A stretch of DNA of 64,000 nucleotides, taken from the NCBI RefSeq assembly GCF_017498565.1, contig NZ_CP071794.1, forward strand, positions 62,001 through 126,000, written 5' to 3'. This document shows, piece after piece, positions 25,950 through 36,400 of the stretch. The stretch is from Parasphingorhabdus cellanae (GTDB lineage Bacteria > Pseudomonadota > Alphaproteobacteria > Sphingomonadales > Sphingomonadaceae). Position numbers and translations under genes: made by a program. The notes under the pieces were generated by a model. It saw nothing but the letters and a program-made list of their open reading frames with translations. It made no database searches and was not told the origin of the DNA. Numbering within the stretch: the stretch's first letter is position 1; every line of letters starts with the position of its first letter.

Positions 25950-28298
25950 ATGTCGAACGTTCCGGACTTCACTGCTGTCATATTGGGCCTGATTCTAGCC
26001 GCCTGGCTGGGTGCGTCTGCCTGGGCGGTGTGGACTGGTTTGGCGATGAAGAAAAAGGCGGCGGCCACGATGCGCCAATCGGGACGTTTAGGGCGATTGC
26101 TCGAAACATCTCCGGCGCTTCCCTTGTTGGTCCGGTCGGATGGAAAACTGGAAGCATCACAGCGATTGATGCATTGGCTGGGCTTTGACTATTTGCCGGC
26201 CCATATTTCGGAACTTCATAGCAATGACGCGGGGATGAGCCGCGCAGACCTGGAAGGGCTGACGCAGGATGTGAACCTGGCGCAGAAATCAGGAGGCAGC
26301 TTTACCAGAGCAATCAAAGTTGCCGGGTCGGATAAAGCGTTGTTGATCCATGGAGGATTGGCGGATCAGAAAATCGCGCCCAATGGCAGTGCCCTGCTAT
26401 GGGTATTTGATGCAACTGACAGCCAGAACCAGATTGAAAAACTGCGCGCCGAAAATGAAGAAGCCCATGCCGCGTTTGATGCGCTATCGGCACTAATTGA
26501 GGCGGCACCGGTTCCGATGTGGCATCGTTCCCGTGACTTACAACTGACGCTGGTCAATAGTGCTTATGTAAGAGCTGTGGATGCAAAGGACGGGGCTCAG
26601 GTCGTTGAAGAAGGTATTGAGCTTGTTGAGACAATCAACGGGGTCAGTCCCAAAGACGCCGCAGCACAAGCAAAAGAGAAGGGTGAGCCCCATGAGCGCG
26701 TGGTGGCGACCACCATTGGCGGACAGCGCCGCACCACCCAAGTGGTCGACGTGCCGCTCGGCAAATCAGGCATTGCCGGTTACGCCATCGATATTCAGGA
26801 ATTGATCGATTCGCGCAAAGAGCAAAGGCGGTTCAATGAATCCCAGCGTGATATGCTCGACAAGATATCTGCTGCTGTTGTGCAATTTGATCCCGACAAA
26901 TCTTTGCAGTTTTGCAACCTGCCATTTCAGCGTATTTTTTCCATGCGCCAGCAATGGATAGCGGAGCGACCAGAATTTCCGCGTGTTCTTGACCGGATGC
27001 GCGAGATGAACCGGATTCCTGAAGTACGCGATTTTCCCGAATGGCGGGAAGAGCGCACGAAATGGTTCAAATCAACCGGCTCGATAGAAGAAAACTGGAT
27101 GTTGGCCGATGGTACGCATTTGCGGGTTATTGCCAACCCGACGCCGGATGGCGGCCTGTTGATGATCATCGAAGATCGTACCGAGCAGGTTCAACTGGCC
27201 AGTGCAAGAGATACGTTGTTGCGCGTGCGGACCGCAACATTCGACAATCTGTTCGAATCCGTGGCTGTCTTTGCTGCGGATGGCAAACTCAACATCTGGA
27301 ATCACCAGTTTGCTAGCATCTGGAATCTTGACGAAGAGGAATTGGGTAAACATCCGCGGGTCGATACTTTGATGCAGAAAATGGCGGTTCAGTTGAAACA
27401 GCCGGCCCGGATTTCGGAAGTCCGTGCCATGGTTCGGGCCGCGACGTCTGAACGCGAACAACAAAGCGGTCAGATGTCCTTTGCCGATGGCCGCCGATTT
27501 GAATTTGCCGCCATACCGCTGCCCGACGGGAATGCGTTGTTCACGATGCTCGACATATCGGATAGTCGGCGCATTGAATTGGCACTGCGCGAACGCAACG
27601 AGGCGCTGGTAGAGGCGGATTCGATCAAAGCTTCTTTCCTATCCAATATGAGTTATGAATTCCGAACGCCGCTCACCTCAATCGGTGGTTTTGCTGAATT
27701 GCTGGACAATGAAGTGGCCGGGCCATTGACAGAACAAGGTCATGAATATGCCCGTGCAATCTTGCAGTCCGTGAAAAGGCTGGGGATGCAGATCGACAAT
27801 GTTCTTGACCTCAGTCAAAGCGAGGCAGGAGCCTTGCCGATTGCCAAGGAAAAGGTGAACCTCAATAAGCTGGTCGAAGAAATTGCGGCGCAATTTGCCG
27901 ATGATGCGCAAGCCAAGAATATTGAAATGGAATTGCAGCTGGACGATACGCTGGGATCAGCCTTGGCGGATGGCAAGCGTCTGTCTCAAGCCATTGGTCA
28001 GATCGTAGATAATAGTATCCGTTACACGGGTGAAAATGGACGTTTGCTGATCAATGGCAGCGGTAATGTGAAACAGGCCGTCCTTCATATTTCTGACAAC
28101 GGTCCAGGCATGAGCGCAGGCCAGCAATCGAAGGCATTTGATAGTTTTGCCCGATCACGCAAAAAGACAGGCGAGAATGTTGGTGGCCTGGGTCTACCGC
28201 TAGCCCGGCAATTATTGCTGGCGCATGGCGGCGAACTGACCCTGACCTCAGAGCCGGGTCAGGGCACGTTGGTCACCATTCATCTGCCGCGGCAATAG
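25950..28298 (+). CDS. divL: DivL-like PAS sensor pseudo-kinase (Tyr in place of His)
   Basis: A 782-aa membrane protein with one N-terminal membrane segment (residues ~7-30), a coiled linker, several PAS-type domains (between ~60 and ~540) and a C-terminal HisKA-HATPase_c pair. The H-box reads FLSNMSYEFRTPLTSI: the phospho-accepting His is Tyr569, as in Caulobacter DivL (Tyr550). The ATP-binding lid is intact (N-box IVDNSIRY, G1 ISDNGPGM, GGLGLPLARQLLLAHGG). Length, domain order and the downstream tsaE-amgK-murU-addBA-trxA block match divL loci of other alphaproteobacteria. Expected role: reading DivK phosphorylation to steer CckA and hence CtrA, not classical histidine phosphorylation. Confidence 0.88.
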   Translation: MSNVPDFTAVILGLILAAWLGASAWAVWTGLAMKKKAAATMRQSGRLGRLLETSPALPLLVRSDGKLEASQRLMHWLGFDYLPAHISELHSNDAGMSRADLEGLTQDVNLAQKSGGSFTRAIKVAGSDKALLIHGGLADQKIAPNGSALLWVFDATDSQNQIEKLRAENEEAHAAFDALSALIEAAPVPMWHRSRDLQLTLVNSAYVRAVDAKDGAQVVEEGIELVETINGVSPKDAAAQAKEKGEPHERVVATTIGGQRRTTQVVDVPLGKSGIAGYAIDIQELIDSRKEQRRFNESQRDMLDKISAAVVQFDPDKSLQFCNLPFQRIFSMRQQWIAERPEFPRVLDRMREMNRIPEVRDFPEWREERTKWFKSTGSIEENWMLADGTHLRVIANPTPDGGLLMIIEDRTEQVQLASARDTLLRVRTATFDNLFESVAVFAADGKLNIWNHQFASIWNLDEEELGKHPRVDTLMQKMAVQLKQPARISEVRAMVRAATSEREQQSGQMSFADGRRFEFAAIPLPDGNALFTMLDISDSRRIELALRERNEALVEADSIKASFLSNMSYEFRTPLTSIGGFAELLDNEVAGPLTEQGHEYARAILQSVKRLGMQIDNVLDLSQSEAGALPIAKEKVNLNKLVEEIAAQFADDAQAKNIEMELQLDDTLGSALADGKRLSQAIGQIVDNSIRYTGENGRLLINGSGNVKQAVLHISDNGPGMSAGQQSKAFDSFARSRKKTGENVGGLGLPLARQLLLAHGGELTLTSEPGQGTLVTIHLPRQ

Positions 28299-28308
28299 GC
28301 GGATATTC

Positions 28309-28752
28309 GTGATATTACAAAGCGAAGCAGCGACCATGGCTCTGGGCAAACAGCTAGCTGATATCCTGCTACCGGGCGATAAAATCGCTTTGACCGGGAC
28401 ATTGGGTGCAGGAAAAACAACCCTGGCGCGGGGCCTGTTGCGCGGTTTGGGTTTTGAGGATGATGTGCCTAGCCCGACCTTTGCCATTGTCCAGCAATAT
28501 GAACCACCGGAAGTCCGGCTATCTTTGGCTCATGTTGACTTTTACCGCATTGAAGACCCAAACGAGATTCAGGAATTGGGGCTCGATGATATTCTTATGG
28601 ATGGCGCGATCATTGCAGAATGGCCAGACCGAATGGCTGATAGCTTCTGGACCGAAGGCCTGCAAATTACCTTAGAAATACGCAATGACAATACTCGCCA
28701 GTTGACTTGGACGGCTGGCCCCGCTTGGAAAGACAGATGGCCAATAATATGA
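28309..28752 (+). CDS. tsaE: tRNA threonylcarbamoyladenosine biosynthesis protein TsaE
   Basis: A 147-aa P-loop ATPase that works with TsaB and TsaD to install t6A37 on ANN-decoding tRNAs. Walker A is LTGTLGAGKTTLARGLLRGLG, followed by the family signature SPTFAIVQQYE, HVDFYRIEDPNEIQELGLDDIL and AIIAEWPDRM. It starts with GTG ten bases after divL. The end overlaps the start of the amgK gene. Confidence 0.95.
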   Translation: MILQSEAATMALGKQLADILLPGDKIALTGTLGAGKTTLARGLLRGLGFEDDVPSPTFAIVQQYEPPEVRLSLAHVDFYRIEDPNEIQELGLDDILMDGAIIAEWPDRMADSFWTEGLQITLEIRNDNTRQLTWTAGPAWKDRWPII

Positions 28753-29729
28753 CACCGCCCGCAGCGGCGCAGGATTTTTTAGACAATCACGGCTGGGGAG
28801 GCGCAGAGATACTACCGGTCGCGGGCGATGCGTCTTTTCGCCGCTATTTTCGGGTCGTTGACGGAGGTCGCAAAGCAATATTGATGGATGCGCCGCCCCC
28901 GCACGAAGATCCCCGCCCGTTCATCCATATCGCGCGGCATCTGAAGGCACAGAATTTCGCGGCGCCGGAGATATTCGGGGAGGATCTGAAAGAGGGACTG
29001 GTTTTGCTGGAGGATTTTGGTGACCATCGGATGCGTGAGCATCTGGACCATCATCCGGAAGACGAAGAGGCGATTTATCGTCGCACGATTGACCTTATTA
29101 AGGAGCTTCATCAAAAGCCCGCCGCCAAATTACCGCATTATGACTGGGATCAATATCTCAAAGAGGTCAATTTGCTTCCCGAATGGTATTGTCCCGCGCA
29201 ATCACTTGATGTGGATACAGCCGGTTTTACCGATGCATGGCAATCCGTCTTACAGCCGGTAATTGCGTCTCAAAAATCTCCAGTTACGGTCCTTCGCGAT
29301 TATCATGCTGAAAATATTATGTTGTTGGACGACAATCGGCTGGGACTTCTGGATTTTCAGGATGCGCTTGCCGGGCATGCCGCCTATGACCTTGTTTCAA
29401 TGTTACAGGATGCGCGCCGTGACGTTTCGGATGAGCTGGAAGAGGCCATGCTGGAATATTATCTGGACGACCGGTCTTCTGACGAAGCCACCCAATTTCG
29501 CGGCCACTATGCCATATTGGGGGCGCAGCGGAATACGAAGATAATCGGTATCTTCACCCGTCTTTTCGTGCGTGACGGTAAAGCGCGTTATCTCGACTTT
29601 CTGCCGCGCATGTGGCGTCTGTTGGAAAAGGATCTGGCCCATCCTGATCTCGCTCCCGTGGCAAACTGGTTCGATCAGAACGTTCCGGAAGATGTCCGCA
29701 GCAAACCCATTGCGGCGGTACAGGCATGA
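28737..29729 (+). CDS. amgK: Anomeric sugar kinase AmgK (aminoglycoside phosphotransferase family)
   Basis: A 330-aa kinase phosphorylating the anomeric carbon of MurNAc (and GlcNAc) in the MurU peptidoglycan-recycling bypass. Motifs: GDASFRRYFRV near the N-terminus, the catalytic-loop LRDYHAENIMLL and the metal-binding LLDFQDALAGHAAYDL. The pairing with murU directly downstream (ATGA overlap at 29726) supports the assignment. The start is uncertain: ATG at 28737 has GGAAAG 4 nt upstream, while ATG at 28749 forms a classical ATGA overlap with tsaE. Confidence 0.9.
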   Translation: MANNMTPPAAAQDFLDNHGWGGAEILPVAGDASFRRYFRVVDGGRKAILMDAPPPHEDPRPFIHIARHLKAQNFAAPEIFGEDLKEGLVLLEDFGDHRMREHLDHHPEDEEAIYRRTIDLIKELHQKPAAKLPHYDWDQYLKEVNLLPEWYCPAQSLDVDTAGFTDAWQSVLQPVIASQKSPVTVLRDYHAENIMLLDDNRLGLLDFQDALAGHAAYDLVSMLQDARRDVSDELEEAMLEYYLDDRSSDEATQFRGHYAILGAQRNTKIIGIFTRLFVRDGKARYLDFLPRMWRLLEKDLAHPDLAPVANWFDQNVPEDVRSKPIAAVQA

Positions 29730-30442
29730 GCAAGGTTGAAACCGCAATGGTTATGGCAGCTGGCCTGGGAAAGCGTATGCGGCCTCTAACCGCTACCCGT
29801 CCCAAACCGCTGGTCAAAGTGGCAGGCAAAGCAATGATTGATCATACTCTCGACAAATTGTGGGAAGCGGGGGTGATGAAGGTCGTCGTTAACGCGCACT
29901 ATCTGCCAGATGCTTTGGAAGCGCACCTTAAGGCCGTCAACTACCCTTTTGATATCAGAATTTCGGACGAACGGGCGCAGTTGATGGAAACGGGCGGCGG
30001 GATGGTACAGGCCGCACCGCTAATCGACGAGGACAGGTTTTTTGCCATCAACAGCGACAATCTTTGGACCGATGGACCAACCAACAGCCTGCAGCGGCTG
30101 GAAGAGCGTTGGGATGATGCTGAAATGGATGCGCTTTTGCTGCTGGTGCCGCAAACATCGGCGCATAATTATAAGGGCGCCGGTGATTTCAAGCTCGACG
30201 ACTATGGGCGCGTGTCACGGCGCTTGCCGGATCGCCAAGCCCCTTTCATCTATACGGGCATTCAGCTTCTCTCCAAACGCCTGCTCCGCGACGCGCCCGA
30301 CGGGCCGTTTTCGACCAATATTCTTTGGAGCCGGGCGATTGAAGAAGGACGACTTTATGGACTGGTGCATGAAGGGGACTGGTTTGAAGTCGGGTCCCCT
30401 GAGGCCATTGCTCCGACCGAGGCGGCTTTGCGCCGTGTATAG
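29726..30442 (+). CDS. murU: N-acetylmuramate alpha-1-phosphate uridylyltransferase MurU
   Basis: A 238-aa nucleotidyltransferase making UDP-MurNAc from MurNAc-1-phosphate, downstream of AmgK. The NTP-transferase signature is AMVMAAGLGKRMRPLTATRPKPLVKV, with VNAHYL, the METGGGMVQAAPLI segment and the metal-binding NSDNLW (Asp of the N-x-D type). The position directly after amgK and length near 240 aa distinguish it from RmlA/GlmU relatives. By this route the cell can bypass de novo UDP-MurNAc synthesis. Confidence 0.92.
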   Translation: MSKVETAMVMAAGLGKRMRPLTATRPKPLVKVAGKAMIDHTLDKLWEAGVMKVVVNAHYLPDALEAHLKAVNYPFDIRISDERAQLMETGGGMVQAAPLIDEDRFFAINSDNLWTDGPTNSLQRLEERWDDAEMDALLLLVPQTSAHNYKGAGDFKLDDYGRVSRRLPDRQAPFIYTGIQLLSKRLLRDAPDGPFSTNILWSRAIEEGRLYGLVHEGDWFEVGSPEAIAPTEAALRRV

Positions 30443-30448
30443 GCCAGT

Positions 30449-33448
30449 ATGACCAAGCGGTCAGCGCCCGCAATTTACAATATTGCCGCGCATGGCGGCT
30501 TTGCGGACGCGCTGGCGCAAGGATTAATTGATAGGTTTGCGAAAGACCCGCTCGGGTTGGCGCGAGGGCTTGTCATCCTGCCCAATAACCGGGCGCGTCG
30601 TGCTGTTCATGATGCTTTTGTCAGGCTGAGCGAAGACGGTTTGCTTTTGCCGCAAATGGCAGTGATCGGGGATCTGGAGCTAGACGAATCTATCGGCGTT
30701 GCGTTGGATAGTGGTCAGCTGGCGCTCGATATCCCGCCATCGGTTGATCCGCTGGACCGTCTGTTGATGCTCGCGCGCCTCATCGAAATGGAGAGCGCGG
30801 CCAAGGGTAATGCGCTATTGTCCAAAGAAGCACTGCGATTGGCGCGCGAATTTGCGCGGACGCTCGACCAACTGACCGTTGAGGAAATCGCGCTCAAAGA
30901 TCTTTTTGATATTGATGTAGAGCCAGAATTATCCGGCCATTGGCAGGACTCGCTCGCGTTCTTTCGTGTGATTGCAGAGAAATGGCAGGCCAAGCTGAAC
31001 GATATGGGCGCTGTCGATGAAGCGGCGCGGCGGAACGCTTTGTTTGATCAAAGCGTCAAGGTCTGGAAAACAAGTCCGCCCAATCATTTTGTTGTTGCCG
31101 CTGGTATCACGACGTCCGCCCCCGCTATTGCGCGCTTTTTGCGGGCGATTGCGTTTCTGCCAGATGGCATGGTGGTTCTACCGGACCTGGACATGGTGAT
31201 GACAGACGAGGAGTGGGACATGCTCGGCCCGTTCGAGCCCGATTCCGAGACGGGCAAAACGGATCGGGCGCAGGAAACGCATCCGCAATATCATATGAAG
31301 TTGCTGCTGGAACGCATGTCGATCGCACGCGGGGAGATAGTGCGTTGGCCGAGAACGGGAACAAGCGGGGCAGCGGCTAAACGGAGTAGGGCGCTGAGTA
31401 ACGCTTTTGCCATCCCCAAATTAACATCGCGTTGGCAATCGCTGGACGCGAACGAGCGCAGCCTGGCGGGCGTGCAGACCATAGAAGCGCGCAATAGCGC
31501 TGAAGAGGCCCAGATTGTCGCCATTTTGGCGCGCGAGGCTTTGGAGACGCCAGAACGCCGGGTAGCGATTATCACGCCAGATCGGGCTCTGGCGGGCCGG
31601 ATATCCGCCCATCTCGAACGCTGGATGATTGCGGCGGATGATACGGCAGGCCAGCCCTTATCGAAAAAACCAGAAGGGACATTCTTTCTCGCTTTGCTGT
31701 CCGCGGCAACGGACGGGTTTCCACCAGCCGAATTTTTGACGTTGCTAAAACATCCACTGGTGCGGGCAGGTGAGGGGCGGTTGGAATGGCTTTCCCAAGT
31801 TCGTAAGCTTGACCTTCTAATGCGCGGCCCCCGGCCAGCCCCGGGATTGTCGGGCATTGACAGCCTGTTCCAGAGTGAGGATCAAAGAACCGGAGGCCTG
31901 AGGGAAGAACTTCAACCTTGGTGGCAAGATGTAAGAGCGGTTTTCGAGCCAGCGGCAAAGATATTGAGCGGAGCGGCAGATTGGGCCGCAACCTTATCCG
32001 AAATCCGGCAACTCGCCGACTTGCTGACCAATGGGCAGGTCTGGGCAGGACCAGCGGGGCGCCAATTGGCTGACTTCCTATCGGATATGGAAGATCGTGC
32101 AGCACTGGGGCCGATGAAAATCCAGTCATCGGAAATTGCCAGCTATTTTGAGACTTTTTTGGCGGATATACCGGTTCGCCCCCCTTATGGCGGACATCCC
32201 CGGATTGCGCTCTATGGTCTGCTGGAAGCACGGCTCCAACAGGCGGATCTGGTCCTGTGTTGCGGTTTGAATGAAGGCAGCTGGCCGCAAGCCATCACGC
32301 CCGACCCATGGCTTGCCCCTATGGTCCGGAAATCGCTGGGCTTACCGGCGCAAGAGCGCCAAATTGGTTTGTCCGCGCATGATCTGGTCGGTGCGATGGG
32401 CGCGCAAAATGTGGTTTTGACGCGGGCGGGGCGAGATGGCTCGGGACCGGCCATCGCCTCGCGTTTCCTGCTGCGTTTGAGAGCGATGTGCGGTGATAAC
32501 CTGAAAGCACATCCCATCGCCAAGAATTGGGCGCGGCGTTTGGATCAACCGGAGAAACCGGCGAAGATCGATCAGCCCGCACCGGAACCCAGCGCAGAGC
32601 AGCGTCTGGTGAAGCTGTCTGTCACCCAAGTCGACCGACTGATTGCCGATCCATATGCCTTTTATGCATCGAGAATAATGGGCTTGGGCGCACTTGATAT
32701 GATCGATGCTGAACCAAGTCCGGCATGGCGCGGGTCTATCATTCACGACATTTTGGATAAATGGGCAAAAGAGGATGACTATGACCCTGATGCTCTGAAA
32801 CGGCGCGCAGAGGCCTTTTTGAACGAACGATCATCTCATCCTTTGATGCGTACATTATGGGCACCGCGTTTGATGCAGGGTTTATTATGGGTGGCTGATA
32901 CTGTGGCGCAGCAGCGCGCAGACGGTCGGATACCTGTCAGATCAGAGCAAAAGGGCAGCGCGTGCATAGCGGGCGTTGATCTGTTCGGTATCGCGGACCG
33001 GATTGACCGGATGCCCGATGGCAACCTTGGTATAGTCGATTATAAAACGGGTGGGCCGCCGTCGAACAAGGCTGTGAAAGAAGGGTTTGCTCTCCAACTC
33101 GGCTTATTGGGCGCCATTGCCGAAAAAGGCGATTTTGGTGGGCTTTCCGGCGATGCCAGCAGCTTTGAATATTGGTCGTTAGCGAAATCGGGGACCAAAG
33201 ACAGTTTTGGTTATATCGCAACGCCAACCAATCCCCGCAGTCCGGACAAGATCGCAGCCGACGAGATGGTTGATCATGCGGTGACCGAATTCACCAAAGC
33301 TGTGACCAGCTATATCAAAGGCGATGCGCCGATGACCGCCAAACTCCATCCCGAATATGCGCCCTATGCTGATTATGATCAGTTAATGCGGCTTGAGGAA
33401 TGGTATGGCCGCGCAGCGGTAACTGAGGCGGAGGACGGGCATGAGTGA
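30449..33448 (+). CDS. addB: Double-strand break repair protein AddB
   Basis: A 999-aa subunit of the AddAB helicase-nuclease that processes double-strand ends for RecA loading. The N-terminal part resembles an inactivated helicase (GLVILPNNRARRAVHDAF in the Walker A position). The C-terminal PD-(D/E)xK nuclease domain is recognised by LIADPYAFYASRIMGL, the WRGSIIHDILDKWA helix and the catalytic GIVDYKTGGPPSNK. It is typical in length for alphaproteobacterial AddB. It overlaps addA by 8 bp. Confidence 0.95.
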   Translation: MTKRSAPAIYNIAAHGGFADALAQGLIDRFAKDPLGLARGLVILPNNRARRAVHDAFVRLSEDGLLLPQMAVIGDLELDESIGVALDSGQLALDIPPSVDPLDRLLMLARLIEMESAAKGNALLSKEALRLAREFARTLDQLTVEEIALKDLFDIDVEPELSGHWQDSLAFFRVIAEKWQAKLNDMGAVDEAARRNALFDQSVKVWKTSPPNHFVVAAGITTSAPAIARFLRAIAFLPDGMVVLPDLDMVMTDEEWDMLGPFEPDSETGKTDRAQETHPQYHMKLLLERMSIARGEIVRWPRTGTSGAAAKRSRALSNAFAIPKLTSRWQSLDANERSLAGVQTIEARNSAEEAQIVAILAREALETPERRVAIITPDRALAGRISAHLERWMIAADDTAGQPLSKKPEGTFFLALLSAATDGFPPAEFLTLLKHPLVRAGEGRLEWLSQVRKLDLLMRGPRPAPGLSGIDSLFQSEDQRTGGLREELQPWWQDVRAVFEPAAKILSGAADWAATLSEIRQLADLLTNGQVWAGPAGRQLADFLSDMEDRAALGPMKIQSSEIASYFETFLADIPVRPPYGGHPRIALYGLLEARLQQADLVLCCGLNEGSWPQAITPDPWLAPMVRKSLGLPAQERQIGLSAHDLVGAMGAQNVVLTRAGRDGSGPAIASRFLLRLRAMCGDNLKAHPIAKNWARRLDQPEKPAKIDQPAPEPSAEQRLVKLSVTQVDRLIADPYAFYASRIMGLGALDMIDAEPSPAWRGSIIHDILDKWAKEDDYDPDALKRRAEAFLNERSSHPLMRTLWAPRLMQGLLWVADTVAQQRADGRIPVRSEQKGSACIAGVDLFGIADRIDRMPDGNLGIVDYKTGGPPSNKAVKEGFALQLGLLGAIAEKGDFGGLSGDASSFEYWSLAKSGTKDSFGYIATPTNPRSPDKIAADEMVDHAVTEFTKAVTSYIKGDAPMTAKLHPEYAPYADYDQLMRLEEWYGRAAVTEAEDGHE

Positions 33449-36400
33449 GGCGCCGACCCTTTATCCGCTTGCGGACAAGCAAAGTGATGCTGTGCAGCCG
33501 GATGATAATATCTGGCTGAGCGCGTCCGCTGGGACGGGCAAGACACAGGTCCTGACCGCTCGGGTTTTCCGGCTGTTGCTGCGCGAAAATGTGAAGCCGG
33601 AACATATACTCTGCCTGACCTTCACCAAAGCCGGCGCCGCCGAGATGGCAGACCGGATCCACCGGCAACTTGCTAGCTGGGTGCGTGCCGATGACGCGAA
33701 ACTGGCCACTGATTTATCGGCTATTGGGGCGCCGGTTGATCCCGCAACACGGGAATATGCGCGGACATTATTCGCCCGCGTGCTGGATGCCCGTGGCGGC
33801 GGTCTTCGGATCATGACGATCCACAGCTTTTGTCAGACGTTACTGGCTAGTTTTCCCGAAGAAGCGGGTATCCCGGCCCTGTTCAAGCCGATTGAAGAGC
33901 GCGACCAGAAGATCCTGGCGCGTCAGGCGTTAGGCGATCTGCTGTTGGCCGAAGAGGCGGCTGGGAATACTGGTATTATTCAAGCTATTCAGGCGCTTAG
34001 CGTACGAATGGGCGAAGAAGAAACCGAAAAATACCTGATGAAATGCGCGTCCAAAGCGGATGCGATGGAAAACCTTCCCAGCGGTGTATTGCCGTTTGTG
34101 CGGGGTTTGCTGGGTCTACCGACAGAGGGCGACGCGCAAAACTGGCTGGAAGAACGATGTACCGATGAAGCCTTTAATGTCGCGTCTCTTGAGGACATGG
34201 CGGAAGCGCTGGCTGGTTGGGGGACCAAGACCGCTACCGCGTACATAGAGCAAATTCGCAATTGGATAGCCGCTGATCCAGCGCATAGGGCTGCAACACT
34301 GCCAGATCTCCACAAAATCTGGGCAAAAGTCGATGGTGAGTGGCGTGCTGTTTCAAAAGGCCTGGATAAGGCCGCGCCGCATTATCATGAGCTGAGCGTC
34401 GCAATGTATGACGAATGCCGCCAGCTGCTTGAGACCAAGGCGCTGTTTGACTATGCCGACCTGTTCGCAGGTGCGCTGACCGCCGGGCGCGGTTTTTACC
34501 ATCGCTATGCACAGGCAAAGAAGTTGCAAGGCGTGGTCGATTTTGATGATATGATCCGGATGACCGCGAAATTGCTCAATCAGGGGAATATGGCGGAATG
34601 GATCCGCTACAAACTTGACCAGCGCACCGATCATATATTGGTCGACGAAGCGCAGGATACCAATTTGGCGCAATGGGATATCGTACGGGCGCTCGCCGGG
34701 GAGTTTTTTGCAGGATTGGGGGCGAGCGCGGATAAAATCCGGACGTTGTTCACTGTCGGCGACTTCAAACAGGCGATTTTCGGCTTTCAGGGTACCAGCC
34801 CGCATAATTACGTGCAGGCCCGTGATGATTTTTTCGCACGGGCAGAGGCATCAGAGCGGCCGTTTAAAGACCTGCCATTGGATCGCAGTTTCCGTTCAAC
34901 ACCGCCAGTTCTGGAGGTGGTCGATAAGGTTCTGGAATATGTTGGCGAAAAGGAACTGGGGCTGGACAAGGCCATCCCGCCGCATCAGAGCCACTTTGCC
35001 GGAGAGCCCGGCAGTGTAACCTTGTGGCAACCCGTTGCCCATGGCGCGGTGAGCAATGCCGATGATGAAGAAGGCTGGCTTAGCGACGAAAAAAGGGTTT
35101 TCGCGCAACGACTTGCGCTCCAGATTAAAGAGTGGCTCTCGCTAGAGACACCGCTCTGGCTGAACCAGAAGAACCGCCCGCTGCAGCCTAAAGATATTAT
35201 GATCCTGGTCAGCAAGCGCGATGATCTGAGCGCACTGATCGTGGCGCGGCTCTTTGCTGAAAATGTACCGGTAGCGGGCATTGACCGGATCCGTCTCAAT
35301 CAGCCTTTGGTGGTACAGGATTTGCTCGCCGCCATCCGCTTTGTTTTACAGCCGAATGATGACCTTAATCTCGCGTCGCTTTTGGTGTCACCGCTTTTGG
35401 GCTGGACGCAGGAGGATTTGCTGGAGCGCGGCTATCGCGGGGATGCGCACAAGGATAAAAGCTTGTGGCAATATTTACGAACGCAAGATGCACTGGTGAA
35501 CCATATCGAACCCTTGCGGACATTGTTGAACATGGCGGATTTCAACACACCCTATCAGTTTCTGGAAACCATTGTCTCTGGCCCGATGCAGGGGCGAAAG
35601 AAGCTGACAGCGCGGCTTAGCCATGCCGCGCTTGATCCGCTGGAGGAGTTGCTCAACACCGCACTTGCGTTTGAACAGGACCATATTCCGACGCTGCAGG
35701 GCTTTCTCGATTGGTTTGATCGCGGCGATGTTGAGATTAAACGTGATCAGATAGAGGGCGGCAATGAGGTCCGCTTGATGACCGTACACGGAGCCAAGGG
35801 CTTGCAAGCGCCACTGGTTATTCTCGCCAATGCGACATTTGACCCTGCGAACAAGAAAAGCGGTGGGTTCGACATACCAGACCCGATGCGCCCCGATGAT
35901 GATCTTGAATATCCGGTTGTCCCGGTCCGCAAGGCCGAACGGACCGGGTTGCTCGATGCTTTTGCGACGGTAGCCGATGGGCGGGAGCGGCAGGAACATT
36001 GGCGGCTGCTTTATGTAGCGATGACGCGCGCCGAGGAACATCTGGTTGTAACCGGTATATTGGGACCGAAAGCGAAAGGCGTTGTACCGGACGGAAGCTG
36101 GTATAATGCTGTCGAGCAGGGCCTGAAGGCACTTGGCAGTGAATTGACAGAGACCGTGCGGTGGATTGCCCAGCGGGCCTATACCGGTTCAAATGTGACA
36201 AAAATGCCGGCGGTAGGAGCGAAACAAGGCAAACCATCTTCGAATGACGGACCGATAGCACTACCCGAATGGCTATTTGCTCCGGCACCCAAAGAAGCAC
36301 GTCCACCGCGTCCGTTAACGCCGTCGGATCTCGGTCCCGATGATGCCGCTAACCCGCCGTCAGCGCAGATTATGCGCGATGCTGCGAAACGTGGTAAGTT

